A stretch of DNA of 38,141 bases from Bigelowiella natans CCMP2755 (taxonomy: Eukaryota > Cercozoa > Chlorarachniophyceae), in contig ADNK01000491.1 in the NCBI GenBank assembly GCA_000320545.1, positions 1 to 38,141 on the forward strand, given 5' to 3'. Below the pieces are notes generated by a model. The model had not been told where the DNA came from, searched no databases, and saw only the letters and a program-made list of their open reading frames with translations. Below are positions 14,262 through 22,200 of the stretch, one piece after another. Every line of letters begins with the position of its first letter. The first letter of the stretch is position 1. The translations under genes and the position numbers were made by a program.

Positions 14262-15555
14262 TATATTATTTATTTACATACCTGCGTTATTCAGCTTTCC
14301 TTCCTTCTCCCCAACTTTGCCTTCTTTGTCAGTCTCAATATCCTCATCCTCTCCGGCCAACCATTTTTCAGTTAGGCTGGAGGCTATTTCCTTGTATTCA
14401 ACGATTGGAAGTACGGGACCTAATGAGTACATTTCAATCAGATTACAGGGAGGGAGGGAGGGGGGGGGTGGGGCAATAGAAAGAGGAAGTGGTCTAAGGG
14501 ATGAGCCTCCCTCTCGAGTTCTTCTTCTGCTTCTCCTTCGAGAGTTTCTTCTTCTTTTCTTTCTCGACCACCTTGAGCGAGTCGAAACACCAGTTGCGTA
14601 ACCGGCAGCATCGAGAACCCAAGGAAAACAGCCGAAAAAGCGACGAAATCGAAATCGGAGCTGAAGATAACCCACAGCTGGAAGATCATGACAAGGACGA
14701 AGGCCAAGGCAAACCCCGTCCGTGGAACAGTATTCATTCTGTAGGAATTACTTCGCCAATGCATGAAAGAGAACCACACCAGCATCTGAAGTACAAAAGC
14801 AAGGGGAGCGAGGGGAAGTTTCATCAACACGTCTTACGATGAAGAATACCATGGAACATACAAAGGAGCCAAGAATACTTCTCCCAAGATCTTCTACCAC
14901 GTGATCTTCGGGAAGACATGAGATGCCGTATAGTAAAATATCATCATATTACCAAAGCTGTGTTGATAGTGATAACTGTGACTCCGTACAGCCTATTGAT
15001 CCCGACTGCGGCCGCAATTCCCCATGCAAGCACCAGAATAAACGGATAGGCCATAAGGACCAAGTCGGCCACGATAATACCAGGTAAAACACGCTCATAG
15101 ACACCAGTCCCTAGGAAACCAGCAGCGTAATTAATTAACGAACAAGGGTAGAATTCATACGTTCTGCGATGGAATATCTCCTCTTCTTCTTCTTCTACTT
15201 CTTCTTCTTCTGACGCTCCTCCTACCCCATTTGATGTCCCATCCCTTTGACGCTCCGAGGAAGTCGAAGAACCACCGGACTTGGTAGTCGGCCTCGTGAG
15301 CCAGAAGTGCCGTCAATGAGAAGAATAGGAGCGTAGGGAGTCCAAAACTTTAGGTGGCATTGATGGTCATACGCAAGCACACATTACTTAAACTATGATT
15401 GTGCAAATTTGTGCTTGATATTATAAACTTAATACTATACCCTCTCGTCTCTAGCTAGTTAGTTTTACATACGCTATGAGATTTATGAAGAAAGCTCTTC
15501 GGTCGAAATTATCATCCAGCAGAGCAGTCTCTGATCCGAACGACGAGGTACTCAT
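2464..15555 (-). CDS. Giant polytopic membrane protein gene, at least 44 short exons
   Basis: One chain of GT-AG exons with matching phase can be followed on the minus strand from an ATG at 15555 to 2464. The exons from 15555 to 2923 total 3,249 nt, giving 1,083 codons without a stop. Most of the protein is hydrophobic stretches of 18-25 residues, roughly 25 or more candidate membrane helices, separated by short loops. Cytosolic-type loops are basic or mixed-charge, for example KDDQKFKAQRKKLTEKRR and KREKTRILEK. Some segments resemble each other: VGINRLYGV and VGINRFSFV; LLAYGICGIVLAP and VLYTVLLIIFAP; REVDPLIAI and VIDPWLIMV. This suggests reiterated multi-helix units. I do not recognise the family; a MARVEL-like four-helix unit is only a weak idea. 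Apparent in-frame stops (e.g. after SYLDFK, at PRHR) each fall just behind a good GT donor, which argues for one gene rather than an array. The 3' end is not resolved. Confidence 0.72.
2600..2642. repeat. (GGA)n microsatellite
   Basis: About 14 perfect GGA units, open in several frames as Glu or Ser runs. It lies in the intron side of the giant gene, not in an exon I can support. Confidence 0.95.
2804..2838. repeat. (AGT)n microsatellite
   Basis: Perfect trinucleotide run between exons 2464-2491 and 2923-3018 of the giant gene. Confidence 0.95.
3815..3859. repeat. (AGT)n tract touching a splice donor of the giant gene
   Basis: On the minus strand this is the start of the intron after exon 3860-3891. 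The donor GTTACT runs straight into ACT repeats. Confidence 0.85.
4115..4154. repeat. (CT)n microsatellite
   Basis: A perfect run in the intron just after the exon ending at 4158. On the transcribed strand it reads GTAAGAGAGAG, so the repeat continues from the donor itself. Confidence 0.9.
4883..7081 (-). CDS. Giant membrane gene, block E
   Basis: Exons: 7057-7081, 6914-6990, 6645-6709, 6124-6203, 5971-6020, 5836-5873, 5522-5577, 5208-5234, 4883-4946. The 25-nt and 27-nt exons are required to keep phase. The 25-nt exon links CAFVKRE to ENEESIVI and then DPWLIM, which parallels GREVDPLIAI in block C. Hydrophobic stretches: VTVNVVIFYIFLIAAALLFF, LFTGLSLIVLYTVLLIIFAP, ACCLVLYNIAACMW, YIYLAIAIFALAFAIGVGIN and FSFVWAAIFISLVASSYL. 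A Cys-rich exon (NKCCDCFQGYLTG) lies in a loop. The GINR motif recurs from block A at the same distance before a helix. Confidence 0.68.
5938..5970. repeat. (ACT)n tract abutting the donor of exon 5971-6020
   Basis: On the coding strand the exon ends ATGTGG and the intron begins GTGGTAGTAGTAG, so the repeat unit itself contains GT and continues the donor. Confidence 0.9.
6223..6274. repeat. Compound (CA)n-(GA)n microsatellite
   Basis: Adjacent CA and GA runs in an intron of block E (between exons 6645-6709 and 6124-6203). The same intron also holds (AT)n at 6489-6527, (GT)n at 6546-6577 and (GA)n at 6611-6641. Confidence 0.95.
7017..7052. repeat. (ATG)n microsatellite
   Basis: A perfect trinucleotide run immediately after the donor of the 25-nt exon 7057-7081. 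Comparable (ATG/CAT)n runs occur at 7806-7835, 7950-8010, 10910-10941 and 12214-12244. Confidence 0.95.
7243..9320 (-). CDS. Giant membrane gene, block D and start of E
   Basis: Exons: 9240-9320, 8899-8985, 8444-8556, 8062-8137, 7640-7697, 7470-7537, 7343-7428, 7243-7325, all phase-consistent. The first codon joins block C as HPRH-R-LPRQDY. Helices: FLLLVGFLEFFVVGLFGLIV, GYCIPFVIYSIAFAFLP, PILAAVALFFHTLFAILLFT and LGLLFYYLMFPSLSALIFAA. They are followed by a strongly basic loop (KFKDDQKFKAQRKKLTEKRR), a new helix (IMILMRILLCILRGFVALDG), a hydrophilic loop (QKKKTNDDGDRVDDVKQHSS) and another helix ending CAFVKRE. The loop-helix rhythm resembles block C. An alternative exon at 8250-8330 (QESSSTPKKKS) breaks phase and was left out. 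Confidence 0.72.
10014..13596 (-). CDS. Giant membrane gene, blocks B and C
   Basis: Exons: 13538-13596, 13397-13446, 13190-13261, 12633-12724, 12384-12462, 12082-12198, 11929-11972, 11597-11650, 11279-11375, 10966-11045, 10677-10733, 10319-10384, 10014-10090. Every junction keeps phase. Helical segments include STINIILLSIWGLSLLAYGI, VLLVIFGDRHYFVGHALVFL (two helices), IISLFTASYVTATYATWRFF and GVIVWLVSTSVFAMNVFIFF. Block B ends in a long basic loop (VKREKTRILEKLGFVQQ, FQKRSRLGQLKNTR) and joins block C at FGHYFSEYYEVFALAVFT. C1 (VMFALDIALAATVAQDRFSV, then a short polar loop and YAQWVLG) resembles the two-helix hairpin of B5. An exon ending at a stop at 11703-11705 (ALVNRWLYREK) was the alternative end for block B, but skipping it keeps phase. 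Confidence 0.72.
10477..10517. repeat. (GGA)n microsatellite
   Basis: A run of GGA units in the intron between exons 10677-10733 and 10319-10384. It yields long poly-Pro or poly-Ser open frames on the minus strand that are not coding. Confidence 0.9.
13099..13132. repeat. (GT)n microsatellite
   Basis: A run in the large intron between exons 13190-13261 and 12633-12724, together with (GA)n at 12917-12944 and an imperfect G run at 12945-12967. Confidence 0.95.
14022..14033 (-). CDS. Possible 12-nt microexon of the giant gene (LRVQ)
   Basis: Between exons 14103-14155 and 13538-13596, both phase 0, a 12-nt segment reads Leu-Arg-Val-Gln. It is preceded by TATGCAG and followed by GTAGAAG. Including or skipping it leaves the frame intact. 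Read through instead, it gives LRVQVED and a stop, which would split the gene here. Alternative readings are therefore a microexon, an alternative last exon, or nothing. Confidence 0.3.
14059..14102. repeat. (CA)n grading into (CACACT)n at a donor
   Basis: On the coding strand the exon 14103-14155 ends in AGCAGT. The intron begins GTGAGTGTGAGTGTGAGTG and decays into (TG)n, so the donor motif is repeated in tandem. Confidence 0.9.
14103..15555 (-). CDS. Giant membrane gene, block A: start codon and first helices
   Basis: Exons (phase-consistent): 15473-15555, 15226-15347, 14953-15110, 14572-14785, 14282-14419, 14103-14155. The start is MSTSSFGSETALLDDNFDRR, a soluble N-terminus, followed by a helix (FFINLIAFGLPTLLFF). 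Two or three strongly hydrophobic exons come next, including LVLMAYPFILVLAWGIAAAV and GFALAFVLVMIFQLWVIF. The block closes with a hydrophilic, acidic and lysine-rich linker (AGEDEDIETDKEGKVGEKEG). A run of Glu codons at about 15180-15215 looks coding but must be intronic, because only skipping it (donor 15225, acceptor 15111) keeps the frame. An in-frame TAG lies 12 nt upstream of the ATG, which supports the start. Confidence 0.75.
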
Positions 15556-16476
15556 GATGAGCCGCTACCCAATTTCCCTGTGTGTGCAAACGGTCGGAGG
15601 GTAGCTTTCAGAGAGGAATGATTGGAAGGGTGACCATTACACATATTTTTACCGATAAGAGACTTTCACTTATGCTTTTAGGCCAGGGCGCGCGTTTAAC
15701 AAGCGAGATCAATGGGAATATCAAGGAATGCCCCCCCCCCTGTCCAGCGACGATCAAGCGGTTTGTAGATATGTGGATATTCTCTATTTTCTCGAGCTCA
15801 GTCCCGGCACAGGATACTCTCAGTGAATTATGGGGATATTGGACCAAGAATTATAGGATGTTTTTGGTGTACCATCTGCATATCAAAATCCTGCCGATTC
15901 GCTAACTTTGAATTTCCGTCAAGACAGTTGTTGCCGAAGAATCATGCTGTTTAAAAATGATGTCCTGCGTTTGCATCCTGCGACATGGTTTTCGTGGTTC
16001 CGAAACAACATGAATGATGGCTCCACCGCTGTCTCTGAGCTAGCGAGTCTCGACAGAGGTGGGAAATGTGGAGTGAAGCGATGCCTCCGCAGCTGAAATA
16101 GTCTTGTTGATTGAGGAGGATGTGGATGAATCGCACATCTGATGATCCTTTCAACTGCACCATCAAAATCAGTGCCACACTCATTCGTTCAACACCAGAA
16201 GGACGTGCGTTCGGGCATCACAACGGCTGTTGCGGGCAGCGTGAACTTCTGCGCTGTTGCTGTCCAGACCGATGCACATTTTGCCAGAATCGGACAGAAA
16301 CCATGTGAGATATGGTGATATGTGCCCAATTTGTGCTGCTGTTGCACTGACTAGCCTAATCTAGCAATGCTAGAATGCAATGTTGTGCTTGCATGTGTCC
16401 TGCGCATGAGCTGTCACACCTGGACACGCGCATGTGCTAGCATGCGAAACATGCGAGCATGCATCCATTGCATGTA

Positions 16477-16519
<43 letters not shown>

Positions 16520-16899
16520 AGCAGGTTGCAAAATTTGCGCAGCTGCAATAATTGCACGTAGCTGGTGTGCCTAGCTCCACTGCTTAGCTTGCTAGCTTGT
16601 TTTCATGTAGCAGCTGCGTGGCTAGATGGGCGCATGTTGTAGACATTCGATCTGACCGGCCAAATCTATAACTCAGAAAACGTTTGATCTAGGAAACGAA
16701 AAAGCAATGCGGATGTAATGTCTAAACTTGCAGCTTTAAGGCTGCTTCTTTACTGCAACATGCATGCCAAACCTAGCTGCAAGTTGAAGCAGAAGACTTG
16801 TTTGTCATCCCACGCCGCCTATTTGCCTGATCATAAGATTATTTTCTCAGCATAGAGAGACATGTAGACTAATCACAAGGTGAAATAGCGAGGTTAAAC
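15556..16899. other. Spacer between giant gene and lipid-binding-like gene, open frames on both strands
   Basis: This 1.34-kb spacer is the 5' side of the giant gene and the 3' side of the next one. Its left half (15582-16310) is free of microsatellites and open on both strands: plus 15582-15905 (107 codons), plus 15908-16096, plus 16142-16318 (58 codons, includes SGITTAVAGSVNFCAVAVQT), minus 15608-15847 (79 codons). I recognise none of these and they lack convincing splice or domain support. The right half (about 16340-16880) is rich in GCATGC/GCTAGC and has one (GT)n run at 16481-16518. Confidence 0.4.
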
Positions 16900-19800
16900 T
16901 TAATTCTTACGAGTGTATATTTGATTGTAAGTAAATACAGCAGGCTTAGGGGGCTTCCCGGTACGCTCATCCACCTGATCGAAAGCGAAGATATAGATAT
17001 TAGTTGTCAATATTCTAGATGGATACTAGCAGTCGAAACGTAGACAATAGTGTGGAACATCACTTGTAGAGCCAGCTGGTTTTCAATGACAAGCTCATTT
17101 GGCCCATTGAGCTTGAACGTCTAAGAAGAATATAGACAGTGGGGGTGATGATGGTGATGAGGATGATGATGAAAGGAGGAGGAAGACAATAGCAGAACGT
17201 CTCAGTTGTGCTTTTCCACACTCCAGTGAATTTTTTTATTTGTCACGTGTTAGATTTTTAGAAGATAAGAGCATTGTACGGAGCAAAACAGAAATGTTTA
17301 TATTATATATTGCAACCCCTCTCAAATACATGCATACCATAATCCCAGTACCTGGATGAGATTTCCCGCTGCGGGTTTACCCCATTCCACATGCAGCTCC
17401 ACTGCTCCATCTCGAACCTGCAACAGATTAAACGACACACATGACGGATAGGAATTCTAGTTTGAAAAGAGATCATCATCCACCACCCTGACGACACGGG
17501 CATTGTGCTTGCCCCTTTTATCACGACGTGAGAATGATGCAGCGCTTCCGTCCCATGGGTATGCCTATAGCGACAGCAATAGTGATGACAAAACGCAATG
17601 CATCTAACGAGGAAGCTTTTAACTTGATATTCTATATGTACTCAACCAATTGTGGGTACACGGGTGGTTGCGCACATGTTTCTGCAGCCTGTATTTTCCC
17701 AGCAGTTATACTAGTACTTACCTCTTGGATTTCTATTATCGATGCTCGTGTTGTTATGCGGAAATCCTACGTCATAGGCGACCGACAACAACAACAACAA
17801 CAACAATAACAACGACAAAAAAAGTAACATCGGTTACAGCAATATGATGGCTGCCGATGACAATGATGATGACGAAGACATGTGCTTCGGAGTGTCTTCA
17901 ACTTCTACCGAGCACTTCAAAACAGTATTGTTAGCTAAGTTGTTTCCTCCTCCCTAGCAGTTGATTCTTTTTTCTTTTTTTTCTTTCACTCCCTCCTTCT
18001 TGTACCCGTTCGGTAGCCGCCAATGTGAGCCCCCTTGCCAGTTTAGTTGCCTTCCGAAAGAGGTATCCAAGCCCCATCATCTTGAACGATAATAACGTCA
18101 CAATGACGGCGAAGATAGAGATGATTAGTTTTTAATATATCCCTCCCAGTATTCAGTTGTAGGGTACTGATTTTCGCATACTATTACCTTCATGGCTTCG
18201 TCTTGAGCTCCAGAGTCCTTTAATTTCCATTCTCCTGTAGTGGGTAAGAGGCGGTATGCGTGCACACAAACATACAAAAACACACACACAGTCTCTTATT
18301 ATACATGAAATGTATATAATTTGCATATAAATAAAAGTGTGCCTGAGTGTGTATGTGGCTCTCCACGCATATGTACGGATGTTTATGTGTGTGTAGTGTC
18401 AAAAGCAGAGCAATTCATGTTTTTGATGAAGAAATTCAGTATTTCTTCTATCAACCGCTCAAGCCCTTGGCCTTGGTGTATGTCGCAAGCTCCGAAGAGG
18501 CAGTCGAACCAGAGGACCTTGCTCTCGAAACGTTCTAAATAATTTGTCTCAATATTTCTTTTGCTTCTGCAACTCTAAAACAAGCTGATAATGTCACGGT
18601 GAAGATGATAATGTGTAAGCACGGTGTAGAACTCTTTTAACCTGCTCAGCCTTGCGTGATAGCTCCAAAGTGGAAGGACGCGCACCGATGAATGAACTGA
18701 AGCCACGAATACCCCTCCTAACAGTGTATCGAAGAAAGTGTTTTTACATTCTAGATCATTTTGATAATGGCTGTAATAAGTTTCATTGCGCATACCACAT
18801 TCCCTAGCTATAAGGAGCTTATGCATCGTAAAAACATTTTGGTGAAATATAAGTGAGAATCTCAATGTATGGCATGAGATCTAGATACTCGTGGCAGCGT
18901 AGCGACAGAGATAGTTGGTAGTTGTAATATTAGTGAAATATTATCGTATAAATTACTATAAATGTGGTAAGAATAGCAACAGCAACTACCCAATGACTTC
19001 CTTTCCTGTGACTAATGCGCAATGTAGTGCAACGAACGCACCCACCGGCCTGATGTTTCTATATTTAGTTCTTGCACAATAAATAAATATACACACACAC
19101 ACACACACACACACATATGGAGATGGAGACATTGCGGTTCAATGTTATAGCACACATGAGTTCTCGATTTTCTCGATGTGAATCCACGGGTACGTTTCCT
19201 ATCATCTCCACAGAATGGATGCATACCTCGCGACCGTCGTGGCACGCTGCGACAGAGACTCTGGACCCCCAGCTCCAGACTAGATGATGTGCAGGAAAGT
19301 CAGAAGGAGGAAGGGAAACCCAAGAGAAAGAGAAAAGAGTAGGGAGATAGAAGAAGTTAGTTTCCCTACCATCGTTGCCCCTGAAGAAGAATCTAGGTCC
19401 TTCCGGAAGGGCCTTGATATCTGCCTTGTGCCTAATACCGTATATGCGGTGTTATGTTTGCGCTCCTATCATTGTTGAGCGTGCTTAATTCGCTCCATAT
19501 CGCCGTGCTATACTGGCCGCCTATCTTACCCCATCCAACAGCATTTGATGCTGCGCTAAATGGAGTTGTAGCGAGACTCAAGAGTCCATCGAAGGGTGTG
19601 AGCACAGGCGTTGGTCCAACATTGTGTGCTGTTTTAGAAAATGCCAAGAAATGGTGATGGGTTTGGTAATGACAGCACCCTGATACAGAGAGGAAGTATA
19701 TTACATGATGTGCCGAGGACACAAAAGACAGCGCAAGCTCCGACCAAAAGCAACAGAACTTTGGGCGCAACACTCGCCTGACGGAACCGAGAAGCATTAA

Positions 19801-19912
19801 GCGAGGGGGGGCAAGAACAAAACGGACACAAAGCCGGGAATATTGAGAACCAAGATTCCACATTCCTCACCGATTGTCGACTTCGTCTTTGGGGGCCAGG
19901 CAACAACAACAT
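16900..19912 (-). CDS. Signal-anchor protein with C-terminal FABP/lipocalin-like domain
   Basis: Fifteen exons join without a phase break: 19871-19912, 19705-19777, 19530-19628, 19370-19431, 19227-19279, 18990-19049, 18642-18717, 18456-18534, 18188-18234, 18006-18080, 17722-17766, 17487-17564, 17352-17417, 17064-17120, 16900-16974. They give 328 residues. Residues about 18-38 form a hydrophobic signal or anchor (APKVLLLLVGACAVFCVLGT), so the protein probably enters the secretory path; a plastid route cannot be excluded. A Ser/Ala/Gly/Arg-rich linker follows. From about residue 182 the sequence has the layout of intracellular lipid-binding proteins: GEWKLKDS, then DEAMKMMGLGYLFRKATKLA (compare the family's YMKxLGVGxxxRK helix), then beta-strand-like segments with DGAVELHVEW and GPNELVIENQLAL, ending FTYNQIYTR. 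The fold assignment rests on motif memory only. It is transcribed away from the plus-strand gene starting at 20222. Confidence 0.75.
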
Positions 19913-20221
19913 ATTATGTCTCTTCTTCTTCTACTCGTAGGATCGTCTTTGGATGGTCTGTGGCTATTTGCTGTATCACGTCGACAGCGCGTGGACAGTG
20001 GGTTCGGCAGCCACAGTCTGGATTCCGGAGACTAAGTTCGAAATAAAGGGGATTTTCACTGAAAATATCCCAATTTTGTTGTCGCTCACTGAATGTCAGT
20101 TTTGGCTTCCGAACGTTTTTTTCTTTGCCGAAAGATCCGCCGGACGGGACGGACCGGACCGACGACGATCTTTCCGTCGAAGCCCCGCCCCCTACTGTTT
20201 GGCTTGCACTGACTCTATTTC
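19913..20221. promoter_or_regulatory. Divergent promoter region between two genes
   Basis: These 309 bp separate the start codons of two oppositely transcribed genes (minus from 19912, plus from 20222), so they must hold both 5' UTRs and promoters. No TATA box is obvious. A GC-rich patch at about 20138-20206 carries overlapping GGAC/GGACC units followed by CCCCGCCCC, unlike the surrounding AT-leaning sequence. Confidence 0.45.
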
Positions 20222-21440
20222 ATGATGCAGCGATTCTTGAATAGCACAGCTATCCACGTGTTAACGTTTTGCTGTCTTCTTCTCTTCCTCCTCGCGGCGA
20301 ACGTCATCACGGTGAGGAGATTATCATTTCTTGGTATTAGTCTCCATGCAGCAGCTCCCAGTCATGTCATCAGTGCTCGGGGGATGAATCAACGGACACG
20401 TGGAAGAGAGAACTCCCAGTGGTCTATGTGTGGATCTCGTTTGCAACATTCCAGCACCAATAGGTGGGCGCAAGGGCGGTCCCTGCAACAGCAGCAGCAG
20501 CAGCCGACGCCGCCGCGGCGAATCCCCATGTCTAGAATCACAGTGCGTTGCAAGGAACAGTCTCCCTCATCCTCATCATTCGATGGAAGCAACAGCATTT
20601 CAGAAGAATATAAGACCCTGGTCGAGGCCATGGAGGAATGTGAGAGCTACGTTCGCCGGAGGGAGTCATCGGGCAATCTTCCTCCCGTTCCTGCAATCCA
20701 CAATGCGGCTCTGATGAAAATGATGCTGGGGGGTATAAAGGAGGCAGAAACAGATCTTAGGCGGGCAATTGATGAGGAACTTAAGCAAAATTTCGGAAAA
20801 GACACGGTAAAGCATACTGTCATATCTCATTTATTTGATTGATCCACCATCACAAACAACTTCATGTAATATTCCACTGTCAGCCCTGCCTGGCGGTCGC
20901 AATGCGGTCTCTCGCTGTCACGCTCTCGCAGAATCCAGATCGGGGCGAAGAATATAGAAATGCACTCGAACAGGTGAGAAAGCTTTTTACCAACACATAA
21001 AAGGGCTAACGATGACCCTGGGACGACGGCTGTGTCATCATCATCGAAAATAATTATAAAAGCCCTTTTATAATATCTACTCAGGCACAAGCAATATGGG
21101 GTCGGCTGTATGGCTCGGATGAAAGTCGTAGACTAGAGTTCAAAATGGCAACCCAGCAAGCTCGTAAAACTACGAAGCGTCTTCATATGACGGTCTGTTT
21201 GAGTCGAGTAGTTTACACGTATAACGACGACTAGACGCACAACATTGAGAACGCCACAGCAGCAGGCTTCTCGAATACTGATGGTGGTAGTAGTAGTAGT
21301 GGTAATAGTACTCAGTTTCTCTCTACACATTGTTTCAGGAAGAGTTGAAGAAGTTGGAACTAGAAAACAATCCAGAGTTGCAGAATCCGGTCAATCTACC
21401 CGCGCAAAGATTGATAATAATAGTGTTATAATGATGGTTT

Positions 21441-21485
<45 letters not shown>

Positions 21486-22165
21486 CCCTCTCCCTCCCTC
21501 CTGTACTTTCAGCAGCCAGACTATTTGTGTTCGATATTATCTCATAAAATATACATCACTTTGTTACCGCTTCAGGATTTGAATCCAGCATACCCTGCAA
21601 TTCGTCAATGGAGTAGTATGTTTTTGATATTAACACCGCAACATCGTCAGTCATTCTTACGTGCCCGATATAATGAAATATATTGTATGTGTTGTATGAT
21701 ACCATCGATATGTGTTGATGGTAATGAGTAGCATAGCGGCTGTGCCGATTTATTCATTTCTTGCATTGTCATCATCATCACCAGAGATTATGAGTATAGA
21801 TGAGTGCCAGAGCCTTATACAATATATGGAGCAATCTGGGTGAGGTTTCCACGAAGAAGAAGAAGAAGAAGAATCATTAAATTGTTTTCATGCATTAGAA
21901 CGTGCTATAACTTCTTTATATGACGGTGGAGCAGAGAACAATCTTAACCGCCGTAGATGTTTCAATACGTACATGCTATGACAATCGCCTTTACTTTCCT
22001 TCTTTCTCTTTCTCGTTTTCTTTCTCTTCCTCTTGCTGTTTAAGATAACATGTGTATGTTTTTACGACACATACACCTAGGCGCCTTGAACCTGCGCTAA
22101 CGACTACTGAGGACTACAAGGATGTGGTTGATACAGACAAAAACGATTCAGAGGTTCTCTTTTCT

Positions 22166-22200
<35 letters not shown>

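Noticed and set aside
18321-18542. Plus-strand frame ending in an acidic C-terminus (SSEEAVEPEDLALETF)
   Set aside because: It looks protein-like, but the minus-strand exon 18456-18534 joins its neighbours in phase and belongs to the lipid-binding-like gene.
19454-19657. 67-codon plus-strand frame
   Set aside because: It is the antisense of exon 19530-19628, which is phase-linked on the minus strand.
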